A model generated the notes under the pieces. The model was not told where the DNA came from. It did no database searches and saw nothing but the letters and a program-made list of their open reading frames with translations. Below, in pieces: positions 22,016 through 33,635 of a stretch of DNA of 64,000 bases. Origin of the DNA: Linnemannia elongata. Lineage: Eukaryota > Mortierellomycota > Mortierellomycetes > Mortierellales > Mortierellaceae. The stretch is taken from NCBI GenBank assembly GCA_036320915.1, contig JAXBDG010000019.1:930001-994000 (forward strand), read 5' to 3'. The position numbers were made by a program, and so were the translations under genes. Position 1 is the stretch's first letter; each line of letters starts with the position of its first letter.

Positions 22016-25000
22016 CTACTTCTGCTTGGACCGATCCATAAGCTTGAACGCAAAAAATGCCAACACATGCCAGCCCAGAAGAATGAACGCCATCGCTTGG
22101 AAACACCACCAGAACTGGTCCAATTCATATGTATGCGACAATGGCTCCTTCTGGATCTCTTCCCACGGCCGGGCTTGCACTTCGCGAAGGTAGATTGCTT
22201 CGATCGCGTATCGAGGGGCAGAAATGACCCAGAGCCAGCGGGTAGCCGCGTAGCCGCCGGAGGCGTCGGGGGACATGACATCGGCCAGATCGGGGGCGTC
22301 GCCAGAGAAGACGATTGCCCAGGCAAGTGTGAACCCTGTCCCGACGAGGCCTACGCGGTTCTGGGGCACCAAGGCTGAGAGGAGGTAGCCCATTGCGAAG
22401 GCAACGGCGTAGAGGTTGATGATGATGAAGAGGAGGTAGAAGTAATTGGACCGTTCGTTGAAGAAGATGACTAGGGAGATGGAAAACATAATTCCTGCCA
22501 GAACGATTCGGGGGATATCGGCGATGACTTTGGCGAGGTAATAGGGGAGGGTGAGGAGGCCGGAGGATTTCTCGCGCCAGTAGACGATTTTCTCATTGCC
22601 GAAAGTTGTAGTACCGACGGAGATCCCTGCGAAGCAGACGCCGAGGGCGATGAAGACGCCGACTTCTGTGAGGTGGTCCGTTGGGTGGGTGCAGGCGGGT
22701 TGGAGCTGGAAGGGCGTCATCGCACAGACCAGATCGGGTTGACGACCAAGGTAGTCGAACCTTGACGCGGCGACTGAAATGAAAAGTCCACAGCCCAAGT
22801 GCAACAACTGGTCGTACAAGAACTGGCGTTGGTTCCTGTAGATCTGTAACCGAGCCCGGTTGAGACAGAGCCAGAACATGACAAAGGGGTTGGCGGTGTT
22901 GCGGACAGGATCGTTTCGACGGAGGAAGAGACCTTCAATGGTTTCAAGGGTTTCTGCGAAAACGCCCTTCCACCACATGCGGGTCTCGATCAAAAAGATC
23001 CGGATCGATTTCTGGACGGTTTCGACAAAGGTCAAGTTCTCGGGTGGAGGTGGTTCAGAGTACATAGAGGTAAAGTCGGTGAGGGACATGGAGGGCCGAG
23101 GGGAGGAAGGGTTGGAGCGTTGATGGAGGGATTCCTGGGGGGAGAGTGTGACAGATTTGTGGTGGCTGTGGCGTTTATGATGGGCTTGTGGTGGAGGGTG
23201 GAGGGTGGCTGAAGATGCAGAGGATTGGAGGGCATGCGAGGATACGTTGTTGGAAAGAGTAGTCATGGCGAGTGACTCGGGAAGTCCATGGTTGCCAGCT
23301 TGCTGGATCGAGATAGCCGACTGGTTCAGGTTCGAGTACGAGACCAGCGCCGAGACTCTTGGGTTCAGGTGAGGAGAACTTGTCAAGGACGAAGCAAGGT
23401 GGGCGCCTGACGGGTGACGGTATTCGACTCCGTTCCTGGCATCGGCATAGTACGTCTGAGCACGCTTGCAGTACGACTCCCAGTACCGCGACAAGTAAAA
23501 GGGCTTGAACTTTTTCGTGATCTTGGACTTGACGTTGTTGGAGATGACATCCATATAAAAGTCCGAGGGACTCGAATCGACAGGGACCGGGAACCCAATG
23601 GCTGCAAAGTAGGCGGGAGCTTCTGTCCGGGGGCCATGGAAAACCACACGCCCGTTCTGACCGAGCAGAAGCAAGTCATCAAACTGGTTGAAGGCAATAG
23701 GACTCGGCGAATGAATAACTGCCGCGACAGTCAGCCCCTTCCTCCTCGCAACAGACTTCAGTAACTTACAAACATCCCCACTTGTACTCGAATCCAACCC
23801 AGACGTTGGCTCATCCAAAAACAAGATACTCGGCTCCGTCACTAACTCCATCCCAATATTCACCCTCTTCCTCTGTCCGCCTGAGATCCCCCTCTGCTCT
23901 GCATCACCCACCACACTATCCATCGTCGAGTTGAGCCCCAAAAAATCGACAATCTCCAGAACCTTCTCGGTCTTTTGGGAATGGGTCAAGTCGGAGGGGA
24001 GACGCATGTATGCAGAATGGAGGAGGACGTCGTGGACAGTCAGTTCGCGCATCATGACATCTTCTTGGGGGACGAAACCGATGAGCTTGCGGTAATAGGA
24101 GAGGTCCTGTTCGAGTCCGTTTACGCGGATTTTGCCTTCGTCTTTGGGGACTTTGGAGGTTAGCATAGAGATGAGGGTTGTTTTTCCAGAGCCTGAAGGG
24201 CCCATGATTGCGCATGTCCTTCCACTGCGAAGAACTCCAGATACATTCTATTGGCATGAAGGGTCAGTGTCCTTGTTGGTTAGTTGTTGAAGAAAAATAT
24301 GTAGATCACTCTGTATACATACAAAATGATGAAATAGAAGTAAACAAAGACATTGTACCTGAAGAATGGGTGTGCCATTAGGAAGGGTCAAGCCCAAACG
24401 CTCAAATTCAATATCAAACATGAGCTCAACCCGCCCAGAGTTCCCAACCTTCATATTCCTGACAGACGTCCCTACACTCGTCCAATCCTCCTCCACTTCC
24501 ACGTCCTCCTCTGACGAGATCTGAACCACAGCTTCCTTGCTCGTCAACTCAGATGTCGACTGGTTATTAGGATCCGTAACATGAATATCCGGCTGACTAT
24601 CATTACCTCTAACCTGCTCCACCGTCGAATCATCTTCTTCCTCAGGCAAGAGAAGGTTATCATGTTTGGCATGATGGGTATGGATCCATCTGAGTCGCTT
24701 CTCGAGATGATGTGCCCGGACAGCTTCGACGCGGTTATGGATCCAGAAAGCGATACAGATCCCGATGATGAGGAGGAGGGCAAAGAGGACGAGGCCGAAT
24801 TTAGAGGCGGAGGTGCTACCAGCTGGACATGAGGCCAACCAAAAACATGATGTCTATTTGTCAAAGGCAGAAAAGGTAAGAGCGTTAGGTGCACGTCCAA
24901 GAAAGGGCTCACTGGATGTGAAAAACATGGATGGTATATCAAGTAACACACTTACTCCTCCACCGACAGATCCGGCGGGACAGTATTGATTCTGAGGACA

Positions 25001-25625
25001 GATGGTGATGGACTTTGTGTCTTCTGAGCAGTAGTAGCCGGGACAGCAGTACATTGGCTGTGCTGTGTTTGCTGGACAATAAAAGCCCTAGGGGAGATAT
25101 GAATGAGGAGATGCTTGTGGTTAGTTACTGAGAAGCGAAAACGTATACAAGGCAGAGGGGTTTTGGCTGTGGTAGATTCTTACGGGCGGACACTTTGCAG
25201 AGTGTTTGGGCGATAGACAAAACGATCTACGAGGATGGATGAAAAAAGCAGTGGAAACGGACGAAGAGTTAGGAAGGATTTGTGGAAGGTAGATAGTAGG
25301 AAAGGCTGGCTGCTGGCCGTGTATGTGCGTATGTAAATGCTTACCCTGCGGGGCAGTTCCAGGTGGGTGTGGATGAGTTTCCCACTGAAGCAAGAGGCGT
25401 TTGGACATATTGGCAAGATGGCCCACTTCCAGCCTAAGAAAAAAAAGGAGGTGGCGAGAGTAGAGTATCAATTCATCCGATGTTAGAGATGAATGACCTT
25501 CGATCGTATGAAAACAAGCAGGAAGTTATATTGAGTAAGGATATTAACGATAGGTATGAGGGACGTACAACGATGCCGGGGGCATTGACCAGCTTCAGTA
25601 GGCCATAGTACTCGACAGGGTCCAT
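22016..25625 (-). CDS. ABCG half-transporter with Cys-rich N-terminal ectodomain (Adp1/WBC27-like)
   Basis: Six or so exons. Exon 1 starts at ATG 25625 (MDPVEYYGLLKLVNAPGIV). The next exons encode a cysteine-rich ectodomain (CPAGSFCLSPKHSAKCPPGF, then CCPGYYCSEDTKSITICPQN, then QYCPAGS), a membrane span (FGLVLFALLLIIGICIAFWI) and a charged linker. The large exon 22016 to about 24240 has Walker A GPSGSGKTT, signature ISGGQRKRVNIGMELV, Walker B ILFLDEPTSGLDSS, then a roughly 200-residue Ser/His-rich linker and a six-helix ABC2-type membrane domain. This order (ectodomain, NBD, TMD) is that of yeast Adp1 and plant WBC27-type ABCG proteins; it should act as a dimer in a membrane. The substrate is unknown, though lipid or sterol-like cargo is common in the family. 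The start is less certain than the rest because exon 1 lacks an obvious signal peptide. Confidence 0.9.
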
Positions 25626-28600
25626 TGAGGGTGTATGTCGCTATACCAGATCGAAGAAGGTATTGTGTGTGTGTCTGTGTCCTGTGTGTTGCTTTGGTGT
25701 TGCTGAATTAAGTTGAGAAGTGTGTGCGACAACGCAAGGTGAAGGAGGAAGTGTGAAGTCTGAGCGTGGTAAAATAAAGAGTGAAAGACAAGGGAGCGAG
25801 AGGAGAGGAGTTGAAGCGATGGAAAGGGAAGTGAATGGGAAAAGGAATGAGTGCAATGCAAATGCAATGGAATGAGTGAGAAGGTGAGAGTGAGTGACAG
25901 GGTATATGGGTATGGTATGCTTGTATGAGTGCAGTGTTTCTTGATCCAGCAAAAGTAGAGGGAGGAGCAGATCGTTTCCTTTTTATACCCCTCCCTCATT
26001 CCCCTGAAGTGATGGTACAACTGAATCCCGACTCAATTGATTAATTGTCACAGCTTTCAATTAGGACTTGGCCGTCATTACTCTTTTTTTTTTAATCCGG
26101 TGCTCAGACATTTTTACAAATTTCACACAAATGGCATTCTTTGTATTCAATTCCTTTAACTCTGGGCAGCCTTACGTACGTATCCTAATCGTCTCTACGG
26201 AGTTTTGTCTGTGTTCGCTTCGCCTCGCCTCGCACACATATCCGCATACACGCAATCCTTAAGAGAAAAAAATCATCCGTTCCTCTTACTAACCATCGCA
26301 TTCGCCTGTTTTAGTAACCCAGCGCACACAAGCAACAGCACAACATAACGCAACAGACGAGAGAACGGCAATTATTTTCCCCTCAGCAGTCAGTCAGTCG
26401 CCAGTCTTCCGTCTGTTACCCCTATATGTTCAACCCCGACAACTCTCTTCCCTTGCTTTACTTTTTCCCTCTCCGTAACCCGTCGTATCTCTCTGAATAC
26501 CCCGATATGGGTTACCCTTGAACCTCCAAACACGGGCATACACAACCTTGTCTGCCCTGTTCTGCTTGCTCTCTTACTTGTAGGATAATGGTGTGATCAA
26601 GGCCAGAACCCCTTTGTGTGAACGTAGCGTCATTTTTGTCAAGCAAAGGTTTTGGTCTTCTGTAATTGACTGAGTGAACGAGGGTGGTATTGTAACTATT
26701 CTGACAAAATGAACAATTGACTGTTCTGTTGGGGCATATAAATTCCTCAAATGCAACTACAGTTCTTTGCCGACCATGCTAATTTGTTGCCAAGACGTCC
26801 ATTACCAACAACACGCATGCTCTACTGCTTTGTTTGTTTTTTCTCTCTCTTTTTTTTTTTTTTTTTTTTTTTCTGATTGCTTACCGTTGGTCGCCAGCAT
26901 ATGTGTATCTCTTCAAAGCGGGTCATAATTGAAAAGAAAAATGTTTATTTTTGGTTTGAGTTTTCTCACAGTCCGATAGAGTTGTCAAGAGGATTGAATG
27001 GCTATCGACATTTTTTTTTTTTTGCTCACTCAAATTAAACAAGGGTTGCTTGATTCGAGGCGTACACGTTTTGACGCTCAGATACAAACATTCACTTCTT
27101 TCACATGCGAATGAGTTCGATCCCTTGTTGGAGCCATGTGTATAGCAAAAAAATAAGCGGGTTCCCTTCTTCATTCTCAGCAACCACAGTGACACCGAAC
27201 GAAAGGATGATAACTAACATGTTAGCGTTTGTTGTCATTGTCGTGGTTTTTGATCAAGGACATGCACATGTTACACACTTAATCGTACTCAACGTTGAAG
27301 TACGACCGTACACCCTTCTCTTGAGGGGACCCTGCACCGGAAGGGAGGACCGATTCCCTGGACCACCGCCAGCTATTCGTCGCACTAAAAACGACAAACG
27401 CACGGGCATACTCTATATCACAATAGGACCTGATCCTCACTTTCGATTTGGATACGACATCGACTGTAATAACACGACAGCATTCATATGCTAACTAGTA
27501 GCCTTATCCGCTATTTTCTTCGCCAGGAATGGTACTGCTTGGCATCCTCAACATATCTCGATCCTCAATTGCTTAACATGAGACATTTTGTTTTGCCACG
27601 TTGCTAACTTAGGACACAGCTCCTGTCCTGTTTAGCCAGGGCAAGGCAAGGTGCACACAAACAAAAAAATGCGTCATTGTTTACACTGGCCCAAGTAATT
27701 GTACCTACATTCACTGTGGGCCTTCCTCGACTTGCTTCCCGCGCAATATCTTGGGGACGTACAAATGTCTGGGTGGATTTTTCTACGTGACTAAGAGTTG
27801 CCAAGAATGCAACTCTTGAACTCGTGCTTGTCACCGTGAGCAGGGTCACGATCTCAGGGATTAGGGGTTGAAGAGAAGAGGGATATGACCTCGTGTTTCT
27901 ATGCTTTCTCTCCCTGTGTCTATCTGTCTATCTGGAGCTATGCGATGTATGCAATCGTTGTTGGTATCGATGGTGCTCTTGATGAGTCTCAAAAACGCAA
28001 TGTTCACTTCAGAGTGTGTTATGGGGATAAACAATGTCGAGAATATCTTTTTATCTCTGCTCTCCCTCTTACCGTCTGGAGTACGAATCATGGGCTGGTT
28101 AAGAGTGCTCAATGGCTGTTTAGCTATTGTTGGGAAGGGGGAAAGGGTACATCATAGCCAGTCAGAAACAAAGCAGAGGAAAGACTAGTTCTAAAATGCT
28201 TATTTGGGAGCCAGACACCCAACAATTGCAACAACCAAGCGGTTGACTGAACATCTCCGCATCGATTTAAAGAAATAAAAAGAGCGCCAGGAATCTTCCT
28301 GGCTCCCTCCTCACTGACCGAACCGAGCCGCAAAAAGCGAGGCGAACAGAAGGGATTGGTTGAGCCTTGAAGATCCCTATCTCTCTTCTCCACTTCGGAT
28401 GAGCAAACAGAGTGTTAGATGGCTTATATGTTAGCTGTCGGTTGGAATAACGGCCAAAAGCGCAGTAGACGAACCGAAGACGCGTTCATTGCTCTGCCAA
28501 CCGACAGGCTGAAGGAGAAAATTCTTGGGCCATGCCTATTTGATGCATACCCCCTAAAAAAAACCGTTTGTCCTTTGCTCTCCTCTACCTTGAAGACACA

Positions 28601-28681
28601 CGACGGGTGTGAAAACGCGACGACCACTGAGTGATTACCTACGCTTCCTCCTACACACACTCATTCATTCACGGACACTGC
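25626..28681. other. 3 kb gene-poor stretch
   Basis: The first 350 bp are the leader of the ABC transporter gene. The remainder has poly-T tracts (about 26851-26872 and 27011-27022) and no open frame with recognisable domains. A 129-codon frame at 27105-27494 has no support beyond length. No tRNA or snRNA was recognised. It could hold an untranslated transcript or decayed elements. Confidence 0.4.
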
Positions 28682-29104
28682 ATGGCACAGAAGGAAAACA
28701 CACCACGCCTGCTCTCGAATGTCGCCGTGCACAACTTTTACTCTCGGCTGCAGTCTCGTAGATCACACTCATCAACAACCGAATCCCATGATTCCAAGCA
28801 AGGCACGCTTTCCTTAAACACCACCGCTACAGAGCCTCAAGCTGTTATCCCTGTCAGTAACCATCAGGCTCCTCGTGAGGCAACAACAGTAACGCACCAA
28901 GATACACCCACTAATAGTAACATCCACAAGAAGCCCCCACGACCAGCACACTGCACAAAGACCAAGAACAAGGCCCAGACTAAGGCGATTCCCCGCAAGG
29001 AGTTCAAGGCGATCAAGAAGAAGCTACGCAAGCGGGAGCTTCGACGCCAGAATGCGGTCGAGATCTGCAGGATACGCGCCATTGAGGCTGCACAGAAACC
29101 AACG
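28682..29104 (+). CDS. Small basic protein, unrecognised (first exon, possibly incomplete)
   Basis: ATG at 28682 opens a 141-codon frame: a Ser/Thr-rich N-terminal half followed by a strongly basic Lys/Arg helix (KAIPRKEFKAIKKKLRKREL, RRQNAVEICRIRAIEAAQKP), which looks like a nuclear localisation or nucleic-acid-binding segment. The frame ends at TAA, but that stop overlaps an ideal splice donor (AAC|GTAAGTCAG at 29104), so a further exon is likely. No acceptor gives an obvious continuation before the next gene at 29381. Family not recognised. Confidence 0.4.
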
Positions 29105-29380
29105 TAAGTCAGTCCTCACAAAGCGTGTTTATGCCAATGAGGAAGCAACTGATGTGGCAGAGCACAGGCAACAAAGCGACACTTGGGTGACACCAAAACG
29201 ACACACACAACAATCCAAAAAAGGGGTTGACAAAGGACATGGCAGAGGAGGAGAAGCAGATAAAGATGCAAAAGCCCGGTGGTGATTTACTGTCAATATT
29301 ACTCCTGTTCCTTCACAGAACACTCACAATATTCCTCTTCCTTTCCTCATTCATTTTTTTCAACAAAGACGACGATCACG

Positions 29381-31815
29381 ATGGGACTAGACACAACAGA
29401 CACACTGGCCCAGGAATATGCATCAGCAATGACCTTGACTACCACCACGATGGAATCACCGCCCCATCTTGGATCGTCACTCTGGAAAGTCTTCTCTATC
29501 CCCGAGCTGGTGGAACGCGTTGCCCAATACCTCAACACCAGCCAACTCCTCAAACTTGGACTTGTCAGCAAGACTTTCTCTTATATCTTCCAATATCAGC
29601 TCTCGCTCACGCTCTTTGCAGGCGCCTTCCACGACCCACCCTATGGCCCGCAAGGCACCAATCCCATCCTACCAGACGCGTTCCGTAGACTAGCATCCCG
29701 CGTTGAGGCATTGACTCTGGACTTGCTCGGCTTCCAAAACAACTTGGCGCAGAATGCTATGCTTGAGACCATCTACGAGTGCTGCGCCGTGCCTCTGCGT
29801 CGGCTTCGCATTACTTACTGGGGCGAGGAGTTGGGTGTCCTAGAAGAATTGCTTACACAACTGCCGAACCTGACAGAATTTTCCGTCACCTTCAAGTCGA
29901 GTTCCAGCGCCTCGGCGGTCATTATGATGCTTATCAGAGTTGGGACAACTCGTCAAGCAGTAGCAGTAGCAGGAGATGGGAATACTCAGGGATCATCTTT
30001 ACAGGAAGGTGACAGTGGTGGTGGTCTAAGGTCGCTGGTTATTCAGCTTGATGTTCCAAAGGTGAGGGCTATAAATATGACTGAACTGAGTGAGCTCGTC
30101 GAAGTCTGGCCGGCCCTCACATCCCTGGAACTCGCCTGTGTCTCCCTCAAGGTCAATGCTCCTGTCCAACAACAACCAACGACAACGGGCGTCCTGCCAT
30201 CACCTCGTCCTCCACCACCACCACCAGGATTAATTGCAGCAGCAGCAGCAGCAGCAACAACGACAACAGCGTCTCTGCCTCCGCCTACCGCACCATCGTC
30301 TGACTTTACTGATGCCTTGGAAGAGCCCTCGTTCCCTCGTATGAAATCGCTCACATTGACGGAATGCCCCCTCGAAGAACTCAGCCTCCGAGCGCTAGAC
30401 AGACTATTCCCCAACCTCCAGGAACTGGAACTGAACTCGTGCCCAGGAGAATGGTACCGGACTCTCGCAGGCGTCCGCACCTCCCAGATCGGAACAAACG
30501 CAGATCTCGCCCAAGCTTCAGATGTTCCGCTCATCCATCTTCGCAAGCTGAACATCTGGGTCAAGTACCAAAGCGCCCGTGACAAGATTCTAGGAATTGT
30601 CAAGTATCGGCCTTTTTTGACCTGTGTCGGGACGGATATATTGCCGGATACAAATGATGGGCTTTTGGAGGTGGCGGCGTTTTGCTCTGGGGTTGAGGTT
30701 AGTGAGTTAGTCGCCGCGCCTGGTTCTCCTTCGTCTCCTCCCTCGGTTGTGGTGGCAGAATCAACTTTGACTGCAAGCGCTGGTGTGAACGAGGTTGTTG
30801 ATGCTGGTGTGAATGTAGGCGCGACCTCGAGTTTGAATGCGCCCACTGGCGTAAGTTCGAGTGGAGGTGCGAATGCGAGTACGGTGACGGTGACGGTGAC
30901 GGAGGATATGTCAAGAGTCAGGAACCGGATCAAACGACTTGCTATTCAGACGTACGCGTCTCCACCACACGATATAGATGTTATCGAGAGGTTCTACAAT
31001 GCTCCTGCCTTCCGCCACCTCGAGTATGTCTACATCCAGAACGTAAGTCGTACCGCCTTTTCACTCTTTGTTGTTGAATATGACATGTCACCTTCGTACA
31101 AGAACAATCACAACAAACGGAGGAAAGATAACAAACTAACATTTGCAATTTCCTTTATTTGCGAATGCGAAATTAGCGCGAACTATCAATGAAATTGTTC
31201 CCATTTGCAAAGACGCTGCGGGAGCTTAACCTTGGAGGACAGGAGAGTCGTTTACTGGAGGGCGAGATAGTGACATTGAACTCAATCTTACGCCAACTGC
31301 CTGTTCTGGAGGTCCTTAAGCTTGACCGATATGTCGATGGAGCCGCACTGTCCAAGCTTTTTAAGGATTTTGGACGAGATCCAAAACTTTCTATCCTTCG
31401 AGACGAAAGTAGGCAGGAGCAAGTTCGTGGACAACCAGCCATCAAGACCATGGCGCGTGGAAAATCAGACGGATTCTCATGCTTGCGCAAGCTGCGGTTA
31501 CTGTACAAAGGTTTGAACAACAACGACAGCAATGGCCTGTCTCTGAACGGTCTCAAGACCACGGTACTTGATCGGCTCATGTTCCTGGAAAAGTTGACGG
31601 TTCGGGTTGGTCTGGAAGCGGATCTGCCCCGCACGGAGGATGTCTTCCTGTGGCAGAAGAAGGTCTTGTCGGGGGAGGCAGCAGTTAGAGGAGAAGGAGA
31701 GGAAGAAGGAGTGGAAGAAGGAGAGGGAGGAGAAGGGTCGTTGTCGTTGTTGGTGACCAAGTGTAGAGTTGTGTTCAAGTTGCGGTCGCAGACAATTGTT
31801 TCTGCTGTTCTGTGA
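29381..31815 (+). CDS. F-box/LRR protein (766 aa), distinct subfamily
   Basis: Two exons, 29381-31042 and 31177-31815, join at a canonical GT-AG intron in phase 0 (YVYIQN/RELSMKLFPF). The F-box-like motif is KVFSIPELVERVAQYLNTSQ with LLKLGLVSKTFSYIF. Leucine-rich repeats follow (LRRLRITYWGEELGVLEELL, LTSLELACVSLKVN, MKSLTLTECPLEELSLRALD, LQELELNSC, KTLRELNLGG). Two low-complexity inserts interrupt them: Pro/Ala-rich near 30190-30300 and Val/Ala/Ser/Thr-rich near 30700-30900. It does not carry the C-terminal EHWRDL block of the clustered family. Probable SCF substrate receptor. The MGLD start at 29381 is chosen because it begins just before the F-box. Confidence 0.8.
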
Positions 31816-32196
31816 GAAATGGGAATAAAGTGGTTGTGGTCAACTACTACTGTAGCTGCAAGAGCGGTTGAGGTTGCTTAAGTCAATTTTGTGAAAAGGC
31901 TATATGTAACTCGCCTTGAAACCTCCAAGATTTCCTTGTATCTTGCCGACCCGGGTGGTAGGCACATTGGCAATGCTGGCGCCAATTGCGGTTCCTGCTC
32001 AAAGAGCCTTGTTGGTATGATAGTTGTATCGATGGATAACCCCGACGTGTGGATGAAAGGTGGCGTGATTGTTCTTGCAGACGAAAAGTGGGAATTACAC
32101 ATTTTTCACACGGCTCGTGCACGGGCAAAATAACATTTGGTACCTTTTGTGTGTTCTGATATATAGCGGGTTACAATACCTTACCTTATAAGCTAC

Positions 32197-32253
32197 GGCC
32201 ATGCACAACTAGACCCGCCGCATGGCCATGCATAATTTTTAGACCCGCCGCAT
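32197..32253 (+). repeat. Tandem duplication of a 27-30 bp unit
   Basis: Two adjacent units both begin GGCCATGCA and end AGACCCGCCGCAT; the middle differs (short A/C spacer versus a T-rich spacer). Located about 360-410 bp upstream of the small peptide gene. Confidence 0.75.
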
Positions 32254-32503
32254 CCAAACATCTGTCTGTTTTACAAACGCCGTACAGTGATCATCTGACT
32301 GTCACATAATGCGTCGCCCTTCCAGAACCTTGCGGACCACAGACTACTCCTCGCCATGTTTTGCCTCAAGACCTCAGTCCTATATAAACCCCTTCTCTAA
32401 CCGTCCTTCCCTTGCCTTTTCCCCTTGCCTTGCCCTGCCTAGTTCGTGACACTACGCCACTCGACCCGCAATTCGATTAATCCTCCTTTCCGCTCTGTGT
32501 TCC

Positions 32504-32559
32504 CCTTATCCGAGACAAGCCCCGTTATCCCAGACAAGCCCTGTTATCCCAGACAAGCC
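32504..32559 (+). repeat. Three tandem 18-19 bp units in a 5' leader
   Basis: The unit (C)TTATCC(C)(G/A)GAGACAAGCC-like appears three times: the core TTATCC and AGACAAGCC recur at 32506, 32525 and 32544. They end about 50 bp before the ATG of the secreted peptide gene, so they are probably transcribed. Confidence 0.75.
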
Positions 32560-32609
32560 CCGCTGTCCTTTCTCCTCCTCAGTACTCCCCACTATCAAGC
32601 AAGATTATA

Positions 32610-32816
32610 ATGAGAGTCTTGACCATTGCCGCACTCGCAGTTGTTGCGTTGATTGCAACGACCAGTCATGTTGAAGCATGCACGGACACCATTCCGGGGC
32701 AATGTTACTGCAACGCCTGGTGCTGCAAACAGGTTGGCTGCAATGGATACCTTCATTGCGATAGGAGCTACTTGAAAGATGGTCATAATTGTGAATGCGA
32801 TTGCAAATACAATTGA
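32610..32816 (+). CDS. Small secreted cysteine-rich protein (68 aa)
   Basis: The protein has a clear signal peptide (MRVLTIAALAVVALIATTSH, cleavage expected after VEA near residue 23). The mature chain is about 45 residues with ten cysteines in the pattern C-x7-C-x-C-x3-CC-x4-C-x4-C-x9-C-x-C-x-C. Five disulfides are possible, so this is a compact extracellular peptide. No family is recognised; small secreted Cys-rich fungal proteins act as antimicrobial peptides, effectors or cell-surface proteins, and sequence alone does not choose between them. A TATA-like element lies about 220 bp upstream, and an AATAAA signal directly follows the stop codon (32818-32823). Short length, signal peptide and Cys spacing support a real gene. 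Confidence 0.8.
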   Translation: MRVLTIAALAVVALIATTSHVEACTDTIPGQCYCNAWCCKQVGCNGYLHCDRSYLKDGHNCECDCKYN

Positions 32817-33635
32817 TGAATAAAAGTTGAAAGAGTATGTCAAGAAAGACAAAAAAAAAAAAAAACTCAAACTCACACACAATATACGTTCCTCTAAGAA
32901 GTTGGTTCTTGTAAAAACGAGGGTAGGGACTAGGACGAGGACAAAAGGACAAAGACAAGACAAAGAATGATAAGAGGTATATTTTGTTAAGTCCAACCTA
33001 CGAGGCTTGAATATCATCCGTCGTTCGTCACAGGGAGGGGGGAAAAGCTGTGAAAAAAAAAAATAATGAACATGATATTGACTAAATGCAATAAGCTATG
33101 ATGGCGTTTATATGTAAGTTTATGGTACATGATGCAGAGACCATATAACTTACGCTCGTATGTATGCAGAGCAAGCTTGGCAGGGGTTGAACTAGACCGC
33201 AAACTCTTCGAGTTTGGCAAAGAATTTACAACTTACCTCAACCACTGCCAACCATTAAGATACGATATGGATAATCTCGCCGCCTTTACGTACGCTGAAT
33301 GACAGTGCATTGTTCCAGATTGCATGCAACCCCTGCCGAAGCAACTTAACAACTCAACTCATACTCGTTTTGGATTTTGTCTTATCTCTTTAGGGCACTA
33401 TTGGGAGTTTTATTACTTCGAGGATCGGCGCACATCGTTACGAAAGAAATAGGCATAGGATGACGATGATAGAGAAACACCATGTAATGATACCTTACGC
33501 GGCGTTATGATACACTTGTTGCTCTTCAATGGGCTTGTGAGCACATGGAGGCGTAGGGTCTTTATTTTTCTGTTTCTTTGGGCAACAGATGTACATGGAT
33601 GTTACTTACTGCTCAAATAAAAATCAAGGTTAGTG
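32817..33635. other. Intergenic region without recognisable features
   Basis: It contains the 3' UTR of the small peptide gene with an A-tract at about 32851-32866. I see nothing else that is supported. Confidence 0.4.

Larger units (their letters stand above)
31816..32609. other. Intergenic region with the promoter of the small secreted peptide gene
   Basis: No supported gene. It contains a duplicated unit (32197-32253), a TATA-like CTATATAAACCC at about 32380-32391 and three direct repeats in the presumed leader (32504-32559). These lie upstream of the 68-residue peptide gene and may be its control region. Confidence 0.5.

Noticed and set aside
27105..27494. 129-codon plus-strand frame in the gene-poor region
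   Set aside because: No motif, no signal peptide of good quality at its first ATG, no flanking splice or promoter evidence; could still be real but is not supported.
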